Of a stretch of DNA of 39,968 nucleotides, positions 25,229-34,014 are shown in pieces. The notes beneath the pieces are model-generated. The model was not told the DNA's origin. It searched no databases and saw only the letters and a program-made list of their open reading frames with translations. The stretch's first letter is position 1. Each line of letters opens with the position of its first letter. The translations under genes and the position numbers were made by a program. Where the stretch lies: positions 1 to 39,968 of the forward strand of contig JAKVCY010000025.1 in NCBI GenBank assembly GCA_022448425.1, given 5' to 3'. This stretch comes from Thalassotalea sp. Its GTDB lineage: Bacteria; Pseudomonadota; Gammaproteobacteria; Enterobacterales; Alteromonadaceae.

Positions 25229-25702
25229 ATGATCACCTTAACGGTTAACGGTAAACAGCATCAGTATGATGATGACGAAAATATGCCGCTACTTTGGGCA
25301 TTACGCGATATCTTAAACTACAAAGGCACAAAATATGGTTGCGGGAAAGGGCTATGTGGCGCTTGTACTGTTCATTTAAACGGTCAACCAATACGTTCTT
25401 GTGCAACACCGGTTTCGGTGGTTGGCGATCAAAAAATTACCACAATTGAAGGCTTATCTGAAAACGGCGACCACCCAGTTCAAGAGGCATGGCAAGAACT
25501 TAACGTACCTCAATGTGGCTACTGTCAATCAGGTCAGATTATGTCTGCGGTAGCCTTACTTAAAAGCAACCCTTCGCCTACTGATGAACAAATTGATATT
25601 GCTATGAGCGGTAACATTTGTCGCTGTGGTACGTATGAACGTATTCGCAAGGCAATTCATCGCGCTGCCCAGTTGAAGATTGACGTTAAGGAGCAGAGCT
25701 AA
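25229..25702 (+). CDS. iorA: Molybdenum hydroxylase [2Fe-2S] subunit, IorA type
   Basis: A 157-residue small subunit with two [2Fe-2S] clusters that pass electrons from the molybdenum site. The plant-ferredoxin-type cluster uses Cys38, Cys43, Cys46 and Cys58 ([17 protein letters not shown]). The second cluster uses Cys96, Cys99, Cys131 and Cys133 ([12 protein letters not shown] and [12 protein letters not shown]). No signal peptide is present, so it is probably exported together with the Tat-bearing large subunit. A strong GAAGGAAG ribosome site precedes the ATG. Its stop overlaps the iorB start by one base. Closest well-known relatives are isoquinoline 1-oxidoreductase and similar aldehyde oxidoreductases; the substrate here is unknown. 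Confidence 0.95.
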   Translation: MITLTVNGKQHQYDDDENMPLLWALRDILNYKGTKYGCGKGLCGACTVHLNGQPIRSCATPVSVVGDQKITTIEGLSENGDHPVQEAWQELNVPQCGYCQSGQIMSAVALLKSNPSPTDEQIDIAMSGNICRCGTYERIRKAIHRAAQLKIDVKEQS

Positions 25703-27954
25703 TGAAAACTATCGAAAATGTTAGTCGCCGAAATCTTCTTAAAGGCTTAGGCATTGGTTCTGGTGCGCTTGTACTCGCTGTGAATTTCCCTGAATTTATT
25801 GGTATGCCAAAAGCGATTGCCGCAGGGCAGATCAGTAAGTTTGAACCAAGTGTTTATGTGCATATCAATAGCGACAACACCGTAGGTATTGTCGTGCATC
25901 GTTCAGAAATGGGACAAGGTATTCGCACCAGTATTCCCATGATTGTCGCCGATGAGTTAGAAGCTGACTGGCAACAAATTAAGGTTATTCAGGGCCTTGG
26001 CGATAAGAAATACGGTAGTCAAAACACTGATGGCTCTCGCTCTGTTAGACGTTTCTATTATCCATTAAGAGAGGCGGGTGTAACTGCTAGAACCATGTTA
26101 GAACAAGCAGCAGCACAGCAGTGGCAAGTACCTGTAGAGCAAGTGTTTGCTAAAGAGGGCTATATTCATCATGGTTCGAGTGGTAAAAAAGTCCCGTTTG
26201 GCGAACTAGTGGAAGCAGCTTCGAGGCTTCCTGTACCAGACCCGCAAGCACTGACATTGAAAGAGTCCAAAGACTTTAACTTTATCGGTAAGTCGGATGT
26301 TGCCTTAGTAGATGGTCACGATATTGTCACAGGTAACACGACTTATGGTTACGATGTTGATTTACCAGGTATGGAGTACGTTGTTATTGCTCGCCCGCCA
26401 GTGCTTGCGTCTGCATTAGAGTCGTTTGACGCTAGCAAAGCTAAAGCTATCAAAGGTGTTATTGATGTTGTTGCTTTGGATAACTTACAGGAGCCACCGC
26501 TATTCAAACCTTTAGGTGGTGTTGCTGTCATCGCGAAGAACTCATGGGCTGCGATGCAAGGCCGAGATGCGCTTGATATTAAATGGAAAGTCAGCGATCA
26601 CAAAGTGTATAACACTGACACTTATAAGCAAATGCTTAAAGACAGCTGTGACAATGCTGAAGCTGTGTTGCGCAAGAAAGGTGATGTTGATACTGCACTG
26701 GCGAGCGCTGATAAAGTTTTAGCGGGTGAATATTATGTGCCAGAACTTATTCACGTTCCTATGGAGCCACCTGCAGCAGCTGCTCACTTCCACAATGGTC
26801 AGTTTGATATTTGGGCATGTACTCAAACGCCGCAATCGGCTCAAAATACTGTTGCCACCTTACTCAATGTTGCCCCTGAAAAAGTAAATATCAATGTTAC
26901 TTTGCTAGGTGGTGGTTTTGGCCGTAAATCTAAGCCTGACTTTATTGTCGAAGCAGCATTGATGTCAAAGCGCCGTGGTAAGCCGGTTAAGGTACTTTGG
27001 ACTCGAGAAGACGAGATCAAAAATGGCTATTACCATGCAGTTAGCTATCAAAAAATTAAAGCTGCATTGGGGCCTAATAACGAAGTCAATGCGTGGAAGC
27101 ACGACGTTGCTTTACCAACGATCAGTTCAACTTTTGCCAAAGGTGCAAATGTCATAGGTGGCGAAGCAGATCTAGGTTTAATCGACATGCCATACGACAT
27201 CGCCAATGTGCAGTGTGCCGCAGGCAAGGCGACGGCTCATACGCGTATTGGCTGGTTGCGATCGGTAACTAACATTAACCAAGCGTTTGCGATTTGTTCG
27301 TTTGCTGATGAATTAGCGCGTAACGCTGGTGAAGATCCGAAAGACTACTTGCTCAAGCTAATCGGAAAAGATCGTCAAATAAACCTGGCTGAAGAAAACG
27401 CTAAGTACGGCAACTACGGCGAGCCGATGGAGAAGTATCCGATTGATACTGCTCGTTTGAAAAATGTGGTTGAGCGCGTCGCTAAAATGTCCGATTGGAA
27501 TAAGCCAAGAGCTGAAGGTAAAGCATTGGGGATAGCAGTACACCGGAGCTTTGTCAGCTATGTAGCCTGCGTTGCTGAAGTCTCGAAAAAGGCAGATGGT
27601 AAAATTAAAGTCGACAAAGTTTGGTTAAGTGTTGATTGCGGTACTGCAGTGAACCCTGAGCGTATACGCTCGCAAATGGAAGGTGCAGCGGTGTTTGGTG
27701 TATCAATCGCATTTTTCGGCGAACTTACTGCTAAAGATGGTGTTATTGAACAAAGTAATTTTCACGATTACCCAATTGCTCGTATAGCTGATTCACCTGT
27801 AACAAATGTTGATATTGTTGAAAGTGATGATTTGCCAGGTGGTGTTGGTGAACCTGGCGTACCGCCAGTTGTTCCTGCTATTACCAATGCGATATATGAG
27901 CTAACAGGCACACGCTATCGCGAGTTACCGTTAAATAAAATGGGTATTGTTTAA
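25702..27954 (+). CDS. iorB: Molybdenum hydroxylase large subunit, IorB type, Tat-exported
   Basis: A 750-residue molybdopterin-binding subunit of the xanthine oxidase family, two-subunit IorAB branch. The N-terminus has a Tat signal (VSRRNLLKGLGIGSGALVLA, about 7-26), so the folded enzyme acts in the periplasm. Cofactor-binding parts visible are HRSEMGQGIRTSIPMIVADE, ACTQTPQSAQNTVA, GGGFGRKSKPDF, RIGWLRSVTNINQAF, and the catalytic glutamate in GGVGEPGVPP (Glu717). The family hydroxylates aldehydes or N-heterocycles using water as the oxygen source. No FAD subunit or cytochrome gene follows, so the electron acceptor is not encoded next door. The substrate cannot be named. Terminated by a strong hairpin at 27991. 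Confidence 0.94.
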   Translation: MKTIENVSRRNLLKGLGIGSGALVLAVNFPEFIGMPKAIAAGQISKFEPSVYVHINSDNTVGIVVHRSEMGQGIRTSIPMIVADELEADWQQIKVIQGLGDKKYGSQNTDGSRSVRRFYYPLREAGVTARTMLEQAAAQQWQVPVEQVFAKEGYIHHGSSGKKVPFGELVEAASRLPVPDPQALTLKESKDFNFIGKSDVALVDGHDIVTGNTTYGYDVDLPGMEYVVIARPPVLASALESFDASKAKAIKGVIDVVALDNLQEPPLFKPLGGVAVIAKNSWAAMQGRDALDIKWKVSDHKVYNTDTYKQMLKDSCDNAEAVLRKKGDVDTALASADKVLAGEYYVPELIHVPMEPPAAAAHFHNGQFDIWACTQTPQSAQNTVATLLNVAPEKVNINVTLLGGGFGRKSKPDFIVEAALMSKRRGKPVKVLWTREDEIKNGYYHAVSYQKIKAALGPNNEVNAWKHDVALPTISSTFAKGANVIGGEADLGLIDMPYDIANVQCAAGKATAHTRIGWLRSVTNINQAFAICSFADELARNAGEDPKDYLLKLIGKDRQINLAEENAKYGNYGEPMEKYPIDTARLKNVVERVAKMSDWNKPRAEGKALGIAVHRSFVSYVACVAEVSKKADGKIKVDKVWLSVDCGTAVNPERIRSQMEGAAVFGVSIAFFGELTAKDGVIEQSNFHDYPIARIADSPVTNVDIVESDDLPGGVGEPGVPPVVPAITNAIYELTGTRYRELPLNKMGIV

Positions 27955-27990
27955 TTCAGTTTATCCATATTAAAACGCATTACTTGAAAA

Positions 27991-28016
27991 AGCCGACAGT
28001 ATTGTCGGCTTTTTTT
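27991..28016 (+). terminator. Intrinsic terminator after iorB
   Basis: AGCCGACA (27991-27998), loop GTAT, TGTCGGCT (28003-28010), then six T, with an A run before the stem. It ends the molybdenum hydroxylase transcript. Confidence 0.92.
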
Positions 28017-28110
28017 GTTATGTATTTCTAGGTTAAACACTAGTCAGTAAATTCTGCTTTTTGGTAAACTATCGCCCTATTTTGATGTTGAATGATTTCT
28101 AGGAACAATA

Positions 28111-28659
28111 ATGGCTTCATTGCAAGAGCAATTACTAAAAGCTGGATTAACCACCAAGCAGAAAGCGCGTCAGGCGAATTCTGATAAGCGCAAGAAAAAT
28201 AAGCAAAAACGCAGTGGAACTGAAGTTGAAACAAGTATCCAAGAACAAGTTCAACAAGATTTAGCAAAACAAAAAGCAGAGAAGCAAGCCAAAGATGCAG
28301 CATTGAACGCCGAACGTCAGCAGGCGCTTGCCGAGAAAGAGCAGCATCAACGCATCTTACAAATTCTAACTCATCACCAAGTTACTGATATCACCGGTGA
28401 GTTAGAATACAACTACACGTTTGGTAGCAAAATCAAAAAACTTTTAGTTAACGAACAAACGCAAACTGCGTTAGTTAATGGCCGTTTATGTATTTGTGGT
28501 TTAGATGATGTGACCTATGTAGTCACTGCTGAAACTGCAGAAAAAATAGCAACATTAGATGCAAGTGTTGTCCTACTACAAAACGACAAAGCTGGAGTTG
28601 ATGTTGATGAAGACGATCCGTATGCAGCTTATCAAATTCCTGACGACTTAATGTGGTAA
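28111..28659 (+). CDS. yaiL: YaiL/DUF2058 family protein
   Basis: A 182-residue cytoplasmic protein of the DUF2058 (YaiL) family found widely in gammaproteobacteria. The first 85 residues are a highly charged helix with many Lys, Gln and Glu (ASLQEQLLKAGLTTKQKARQ, then DKRKKNKQKR), likely coiled coil and nucleic-acid binding. The C-terminal half holds the conserved parts YNYTFGSKIKKLLVNEQTQT, LVNGRLCICG and the acidic end DEDDPYAAYQIPDDLMW. Older annotations call it a nucleoprotein or polynucleotide-associated enzyme, but no activity is established. The ribosome site is AGGAA. It is a single gene after the iorB terminator. Confidence 0.88.
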   Translation: MASLQEQLLKAGLTTKQKARQANSDKRKKNKQKRSGTEVETSIQEQVQQDLAKQKAEKQAKDAALNAERQQALAEKEQHQRILQILTHHQVTDITGELEYNYTFGSKIKKLLVNEQTQTALVNGRLCICGLDDVTYVVTAETAEKIATLDASVVLLQNDKAGVDVDEDDPYAAYQIPDDLMW

Positions 28660-28747
28660 CACGTACGGTCTAATTGATCGACTCCCCGTTTATTTTATTA
28701 TTTTATGCAGCGCATAATGCGCCGCATGATTCATATGAGAGAAGTAT

Positions 28748-29110
28748 ATGTTTATTATCCGCTGGATCCTTGGCCAAATTATTTTATTAGTTAACCTATT
28801 AACTTTGCCGAAGAAGCCTAAGTTAACTGCTGAGCAACAAGCTAACTTAGCCGAGAAAACTCAAAATTTGAGTCTTTATCATTTAAACGCCTGTCCATTT
28901 TGCGTGAAAGTAAGAAGAGCTATGCGACGTGAAGGAATCGACTTAGAGTTGAGAAATATTAAAGATAAAACTGCGGGCTACCGCGATGAGTTAATCGCCA
29001 ATGGCGGTAAAGCAACAGTACCTTGTTTACGTATTGAAGGCACTGGTGAACAAGTAGAGTGGCTTTACGAGTCTTCAGACATTATTGAATACCTAAAAGA
29101 AGTTGACTAA
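28748..29110 (+). CDS. Membrane-anchored glutaredoxin
   Basis: A 120-residue glutaredoxin with an N-terminal hydrophobic helix (FIIRWILGQIILLVNLLTL, residues 2-20). The redox domain has the motif LNACPFCVKVRRAMRR (Cys49, Cys52), the cis-proline loop ATVPCLRI and the glutathione-binding end YESSDIIEYL. With lysines following the helix (PKKPK), the domain should face the cytoplasm. It would use glutathione to reduce protein or mixed disulfides near the membrane. Its place just before msrPQ may reflect a shared oxidative-damage theme, but a hairpin with a T run separates them. A weak purine-rich site (GAGAGAAG) precedes the ATG. Confidence 0.85.
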   Translation: MFIIRWILGQIILLVNLLTLPKKPKLTAEQQANLAEKTQNLSLYHLNACPFCVKVRRAMRREGIDLELRNIKDKTAGYRDELIANGGKATVPCLRIEGTGEQVEWLYESSDIIEYLKEVD

Positions 29111-29212
29111 ATAAGTGGGGCAAATCAGCTCCAAAGTAGTGACCTCAGATTATTTTAAATATAATTGAATAACTCTTCGAGTAGGTCAGGTCTACATAGG
29201 TAGTCCATTCGT

Positions 29213-29246
29213 ACAATGCTGACGTATAGTCAGCATTGTCGTTTTT
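29213..29246 (+). terminator. Probable terminator between glutaredoxin and msrP
   Basis: ACAATGCTGAC (29213-29223), loop GTATA, GTCAGCATTGT (29229-29239), then CG and five T. The 11-base stem is perfect, although moderately GC-poor. It makes msrPQ a separate transcript. Confidence 0.7.
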
Positions 29247-29286
29247 ATGGCTAGGCTAAATCTCAGACCTGCTGTGCGGAGAAGTT

Positions 29287-30300
29287 ATGTTAATTAAGAA
29301 CCCAAAATCATACGAGTTAAAAGAACATCAGGTAACTGATGAAACAACGTATCTCAATCGTCGCGAATTGTTGAAGAAAATGGGCTATGTTGGTACGGGT
29401 AGTTTGCTTGCCAGTGCTAGCGCTAATGCCGGACCGCTCGACTTTTTTGGGAAGAAAGAAGACGACAAAGTATTTGCACGTACTGCACTGGATTTCAAAG
29501 CTCAACCACAAGATGGTAGTGAAATTCTGACGCCTGAAGCTAAAGTCGCTAGCCACAACAACTTTTACGAATTCGGCTTAGATAAAGCCGATCCCGCAAA
29601 GAATTCACAAGGCTTGAAAGTCGACCCTTGGCAACTCTCCATTAGTGGTGAAATGAACAACCCCTTCACACTTGGCTACGACGACCTTTTCAAAAAGTAC
29701 CCACTAGAAGAACGCATTTATCGTTTGCGTTGTGTGGAAGCTTGGTCAATGGTGATTCCTTGGGTCGGATTTTCACTAGCAGACGTCATAAAGGCTGCAA
29801 ACCCAACGTCAAAAGCAAAGTATGTTGCCTTTGAAACTTTATATGATCCTAAGCAAATGCCTGGGCAGCGCAGCCGCCGTATTGGAGGTGGTATTGATTA
29901 CCCCTATGTTGAAGGGTTACGCATTGATGAGGCGATGAACCGATTATCATTCTTGAGCGTGGGCTTGTATGGCAAAACATTGCCACCACAAAATGGTGCG
30001 CCTATTAGACTTGTAGTGCCATGGAAGTATGGCTTTAAGAGCATTAAGTCGATTGTTTCAATTAAGCTTGTCGAAAAGCAACCACCAACGACATGGAATA
30101 TTTTGGCACCTCACGAATACGGCTTTTATGCCAATGTTAATCCTGCAGTCTCTCATCCACGTTGGAGCCAAGCAAGCGAGCGGAGAATTACCACAGGCGG
30201 TTTGTTTGCGCGAAATAGAATTGAGACCTTGCCATTTAATGGCTACGGCGAGGAAGTGGCAGCTCTCTATAAGAATATGGATTTGGCTAAATTTTATTAA
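29287..30300 (+). CDS. msrP: Protein-methionine-sulfoxide reductase, catalytic subunit MsrP
   Basis: A 337-residue periplasmic molybdoenzyme (formerly YedY) that reduces methionine sulfoxide in envelope proteins. A Tat signal is visible ([20 protein letters not shown], twin Arg25-Arg26). The sulfite-oxidase-type fold has the molybdenum ligand Cys149 in [18 protein letters not shown], and later [20 protein letters not shown] and [33 protein letters not shown]. Unlike IorB it uses plain molybdopterin without a nucleotide. Good ribosome site (GGAGAAG). The membrane partner MsrQ follows after 79 bases. Confidence 0.95.
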   Translation: MLIKNPKSYELKEHQVTDETTYLNRRELLKKMGYVGTGSLLASASANAGPLDFFGKKEDDKVFARTALDFKAQPQDGSEILTPEAKVASHNNFYEFGLDKADPAKNSQGLKVDPWQLSISGEMNNPFTLGYDDLFKKYPLEERIYRLRCVEAWSMVIPWVGFSLADVIKAANPTSKAKYVAFETLYDPKQMPGQRSRRIGGGIDYPYVEGLRIDEAMNRLSFLSVGLYGKTLPPQNGAPIRLVVPWKYGFKSIKSIVSIKLVEKQPPTTWNILAPHEYGFYANVNPAVSHPRWSQASERRITTGGLFARNRIETLPFNGYGEEVAALYKNMDLAKFY

Positions 30301-30379
30301 TGACGACCAAGTGAAAAGTAGTCGCTAAATAGCTAAGTAAGTAGAACCGTAAGTAGTAAAAAGGTAAGTCGTAGATAGT

Positions 30380-30961
30380 ATGTGGTTATCAAAAAGTATC
30401 GTTCACCTCGCATCATTATTGCCCTTATGTTGGCTTTATTATCATGCCATCAACGACACTTTAGGCGCTGATCCCGTTGAGACGGTTATTCACTTTACCG
30501 GTATTGGTGCGCTCAACTTGTTATTGATAACCTTGCTCATCTCGCCATCGGCTGAGCGCTTTAAACAACCTAAATTACTTAAATTTAGAAGAATGCTAGG
30601 TTTGTGGGCATTTACTTATGCACTGCTACACTTACTAAACTTTATAGCTTTTGAGCTTCAGTTTGACTGGTCATTATTGTTCTCAGAAATAGTAGAGCGG
30701 CCTTATATTACGGTAGGCATGGCAGCCTTTGTTGTTCTATTGCTACTTACCGTGACGTCTGTTAACCGCATCAAGAAACAGATGGGCCCTAAATGGCAAA
30801 AACTACACAACTGGGTCTATATCGCCTCAATCGCCGTGGTCGTCCATTTTTATTGGTCGATTAAGTCTGATATCTATGAGCCAGGCATATACGCAATTAT
30901 GTTGGCGTGGTTACTGGCACTTAGAAAGCTGAAAATTAAACGTTGGCTGAAAATCGGTTAA
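30380..30961 (+). CDS. msrQ: MsrQ, haem-containing membrane subunit
   Basis: A 193-residue inner-membrane b-type haem protein that brings electrons from the respiratory chain to MsrP. Five to six hydrophobic segments are evident, for example SIVHLASLLPLCWLYYHAI, LNLLLITLLISP, and VGMAAFVVLLLLTVTSV. Conserved parts include RRMLGLWAFTYALLHLLNF (haem-ligand histidine candidate) and WQKLHNWVYIASIAVVVHFYW with two more histidines. It pairs with msrP as in Escherichia coli. The ATG lies in a region without a strong ribosome site. Confidence 0.92.
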   Translation: MWLSKSIVHLASLLPLCWLYYHAINDTLGADPVETVIHFTGIGALNLLLITLLISPSAERFKQPKLLKFRRMLGLWAFTYALLHLLNFIAFELQFDWSLLFSEIVERPYITVGMAAFVVLLLLTVTSVNRIKKQMGPKWQKLHNWVYIASIAVVVHFYWSIKSDIYEPGIYAIMLAWLLALRKLKIKRWLKIG

Positions 30962-30989
30962 TTCATTTAAACGCAGTTTTTCTACAACT

Positions 30990-31009
30990 CATCGCAAATT
31001 TTTGCGATG
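30990..31009. repeat. Near-perfect palindrome upstream of the amidohydrolase pair
   Basis: CATCGCAAA-TT-TTTGCGATG, 9-base arms with a two-base centre, 28 bases after msrQ and 133 before the next ATG. No T run follows, so a regulator-binding site is as likely as a weak terminator. A second inverted repeat, TTTAGGC/GCCTAAA at 31077-31098, lies nearer to the gene. Confidence 0.5.
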
Positions 31010-31141
31010 TTATCACAATATCCCTTGCTGCTGATTTGCGGTCATAATACGTTTCATAAGTTAAGTTTTTGAAACATTTAGGCACCTCTTCGCCTAAACT
31101 TGAAGTCATCTGCAAATATAAAAACACTACGAGAAATAATC

Positions 31142-32524
31142 ATGCATAAAATTGTTCCATCGTTAGTAATGGCCGCAGTTTCTGTTGCGTTAACTGGCTG
31201 TATGAAGTCAGAGCAGCAAGATGCAAAAGTCACTATCAATAAAAACCCTTACCCAAGCACATACCAAGTGTTGCCGAGTCAAAAGACAATAATCCAAAAT
31301 GCCACCGTATTAGTTGGTAACGGCGAACGTCTTGAAAATACCGACGTACTGTTTATGGACGGTAAAATCGTTCAGGTTGGTCAAGGCTTACCAACAGATG
31401 GCGCAACTGTTGTTGATGGTAGCGAAAAGTGGGTGACACCGGGCGTTATTGACGTACATTCTCACTTAGGTGTTTATCCTAGCCCATCGGTTGAATCTCA
31501 TGCCGACGGTAATGAAATGACGTCACCAAATACATCTGAAGTTTGGGCTGAGCACAGTGTTTGGCCGCAAGACCCAGGTTTCCAAACTGCTCGTGCAGGT
31601 GGCGTAACAACGCTTCAATTATTGCCGGGTTCTGCGAACTTATTTGGTGGTCGCGGTGTTACGTTAAAGAACGTGCCTAGCCACACAATGCAAGGCATGA
31701 AGTTTCCTGAAGCGCCATATGGCTTAAAAATGGCCTGTGGTGAAAACCCTAAACGTGTTTACGGTAGCCGTAAAGAGGCACCAGGTACGCGTATGGGTAA
31801 CATGGCTGGCTACCGCATGGCGTGGGCTGAAGCGACTGAGTACAAGCGCGCTTGGGAAAAATATGAAGCAGATTACGCGGCAGGTAAAAACCCTCAAGCA
31901 CCGACACGTGATATTGAATTAGACACCCTAAAAGGTGTGCTTGACGGTGATATCTTAATTCACAACCATTGTTACAAAGCCGAAGAAATGGCAATGATGA
32001 TTGACCTTGGTAAAGAGTTTAACTACCACTCAGGTACATTCCATCATGCGATTGAGGGCTACAAAATTGCAGACATGTTAGCTGAAAACGGCAACTGTGC
32101 AGCAATGTGGCCAGATTGGTGGGGCTTCAAGATGGAAGCTTACGACATGGTTGAAGAGAATGTCGCGATTGTTGATGCCGTGAAGAACTCTTGTGCTGTT
32201 GTTCACTCAGATTCAGGTACAACGATTCAACGTCTAAACCAAGAAGCAGGCAAGATTATGTATCGCGCTAATGACAATGGTTTTGACCTAAAAGAAGAAG
32301 ACGCGATTGTTTGGATTACGAGCAATGCGGCTAAGTCGCTTGGTATTGATGACAAGACAGGTAGCCTAGTAAAAGGTAAAGCTGCTGATGTTGTCCTTTG
32401 GAACACCAATCCGTTTAGCGTTTATGCACAAGCTGATCAAGTATTCGTCGATGGCGCAAAAGTATACGATCGTTATGACGAGAAATACCAAGCACAAAGC
32501 GACTTCATGTTAGGTCAGGAATAG
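31142..32524 (+). CDS. Amidohydrolase lipoprotein
   Basis: A 460-residue protein of the metal-dependent amidohydrolase superfamily (imidazolonepropionase/dihydroorotase-like). The signal peptide ends in the lipobox LTGC (Cys20), so it is attached to the membrane and faces the periplasm. The metal motif VIDVHSHLG has His106 and His108; further candidate ligands are in ILIHNHCYKAEEM, YHSGTFHHAIEGY and VVHSDSGTT, and the end is AAKSLGIDDKTGSLVKGKAA, typical of the family. I start at ATG 31142 because it directly precedes the signal peptide and the upstream extension starts at TTG. The substrate is unknown; peptide-like amides or cyclic amides are possible. The next gene is a degenerate relative, 15 bases away. 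Confidence 0.88.
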   Translation: MHKIVPSLVMAAVSVALTGCMKSEQQDAKVTINKNPYPSTYQVLPSQKTIIQNATVLVGNGERLENTDVLFMDGKIVQVGQGLPTDGATVVDGSEKWVTPGVIDVHSHLGVYPSPSVESHADGNEMTSPNTSEVWAEHSVWPQDPGFQTARAGGVTTLQLLPGSANLFGGRGVTLKNVPSHTMQGMKFPEAPYGLKMACGENPKRVYGSRKEAPGTRMGNMAGYRMAWAEATEYKRAWEKYEADYAAGKNPQAPTRDIELDTLKGVLDGDILIHNHCYKAEEMAMMIDLGKEFNYHSGTFHHAIEGYKIADMLAENGNCAAMWPDWWGFKMEAYDMVEENVAIVDAVKNSCAVVHSDSGTTIQRLNQEAGKIMYRANDNGFDLKEEDAIVWITSNAAKSLGIDDKTGSLVKGKAADVVLWNTNPFSVYAQADQVFVDGAKVYDRYDEKYQAQSDFMLGQE

Positions 32525-32539
32525 GGCGAGGACTGAGTT

Positions 32540-33775
32540 ATGAAATTATTTAAATCTTCTTTAATCGCCTTAGCACTTGCGGGCACGACGGCGGCAAATG
32601 CAGCGAGTTTAGCTATCACAAATGCAAAAGTGCATACAGCCACTTCTGCAGGTGTTTTAGAAAATGCGACAGTAGTTATCGATAACGGTGTGATTACCGC
32701 GATTAATCCTGAATCTGTTGCAGCGGATCAAACGATTGATGCGCAAGGCAAAGTGTTAACACCGGGCTTTATTGCGTCAATGAATCAACTAGGCTTAGTT
32801 GAAGTAAGTGCTGTTGCTTCTAGCCGCGACGCTAGCGACAAGAAAGCGGACATTACGTTTGACGCAAGCCTTGCGTTTAACCCTAAATCAACAGCTATTC
32901 CGTTAACACGTAAAGGTGGTATTACCCGCAGTGTTGTTGCTCCACGTGGTGGCGACGATATGTTCAAGGGACAAACCTTTGTGGCGGATATGTCGGGTGA
33001 CTTCGACAGTGTAATGGCTGCAAATGGCGCTGTAGTGGTTGAGCTTGGTGCTGAGTCTAAAGGCTCACGCGCTATGGCACTGCAAAAGCTAAGCAATAAG
33101 CTAGAAGACGCTGAAAAAGCGTTAGCGAAAGCAAAGAAAGACGACAAAGACGATAAGAAAGACGTCAAACGTGATGCGCAAGTTATTAATGCGTTACTTG
33201 CGGGTGAAAAGCCACTAATCGCACATGTTGATCGTGCAACGGACATTTTAGCTGTATTAGCGATGAAAGAGCGCTTTGGTCTTAACTTAGTGTTAGCGGG
33301 CGCTGCAGACTCTGTGCTTGTGATGGACGAAATCGCAAAGGCAAACGTACCGGTGGTTATGAGCGCTATGCGTAACTTGCCGGGTAGCTTTGATTCACTT
33401 CACACGAATCTAGCTAATGCTGGTAAGCTTTCAAAAGCAGGTATCAAAGTTATTATTACTGTTGATGGCGATACACATAATACTCACTTGTTGCGTTTTA
33501 CTGTTGGTAACGCGGTTGCAAACGGTATGGACTACGATGCGGCGCTTGCGTCGGTAACAGCGAACGTTGCAGACGTGTTTGGCTTGGATTCAGGTAAAAT
33601 TGAAGTAGGTAAAGCTGCTGATATCGTATTGTGGAGCGCAGATCCTTTTGAATTGAGCACTAAGGCTAAGCAACTTTGGATCAGCGGTGAAGCGCAAGTG
33701 TTAGAAAGTCGTCAGGACAAACTTCGCGATCGCTATACGACAGACTCAGATATGCCAAGAGCTTATATTAAATAA
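32540..33775 (+). CDS. Amidohydrolase-fold protein lacking the HxH metal motif
   Basis: A 411-residue exported protein (signal peptide to about residue 21, TTAANA) with the same fold as the preceding gene: LAITNAKVHTATSAGVLENA at the start and ADVFGLDSGKIEVGKAADIV at the end. At the site of the usual HxH it reads TPGFIASMNQLGLVEVS, so both histidines are missing, while one later histidine (LIAHVDRATD) and Asp in VIITVDGDTHNTH remain. An extra, very charged stretch (about 196-212, KAKKDDKDDKKDVKRD) looks like an exposed helix. It is probably a partner or regulatory subunit of the first protein, or a reduced-metal enzyme. GAGGA ribosome site. Confidence 0.85.
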   Translation: MKLFKSSLIALALAGTTAANAASLAITNAKVHTATSAGVLENATVVIDNGVITAINPESVAADQTIDAQGKVLTPGFIASMNQLGLVEVSAVASSRDASDKKADITFDASLAFNPKSTAIPLTRKGGITRSVVAPRGGDDMFKGQTFVADMSGDFDSVMAANGAVVVELGAESKGSRAMALQKLSNKLEDAEKALAKAKKDDKDDKKDVKRDAQVINALLAGEKPLIAHVDRATDILAVLAMKERFGLNLVLAGAADSVLVMDEIAKANVPVVMSAMRNLPGSFDSLHTNLANAGKLSKAGIKVIITVDGDTHNTHLLRFTVGNAVANGMDYDAALASVTANVADVFGLDSGKIEVGKAADIVLWSADPFELSTKAKQLWISGEAQVLESRQDKLRDRYTTDSDMPRAYIK

Positions 33776-33864
33776 ACAGTTAAATAAGTAAGTTCTTATG
33801 TCGACTTAGTCGGGTGCTAGTAGATATTGCTAAGAGCGCGTGGCTAATTTATAAAAAGTGAACG

Positions 33865-33903
33865 AAAATGCCGATAATTACTTTCCTAGTTATCGGCATT
33901 TTT
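33865..33903 (+). terminator. Intrinsic terminator after the amidohydrolase pair
   Basis: AATGCCGATAA (33867-33877) pairs with TTATCGGCATT (33890-33900), followed by TTT and preceded by AAAA. It lies about 90 bases after the second gene. Confidence 0.8.
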
Positions 33904-34014
33904 ACGTTTATAATTCGCTGAATTGGTGCTAACTGTTAATAAGTTTTTGTTAAGCCAAAAAATAAATGTATATACTAGCCGCTTTATTAAACAACTCACC
34001 TAGCAGCATTTCCG

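Noticed and set aside
32785..33246. Minus-strand open frame of 153 codons inside the second amidohydrolase gene
   Set aside because: It is a mirror of a well-supported gene on the plus strand; its serine/alanine/leucine-rich content is what the complement of that coding bias gives, and it has no ribosome site or family features.
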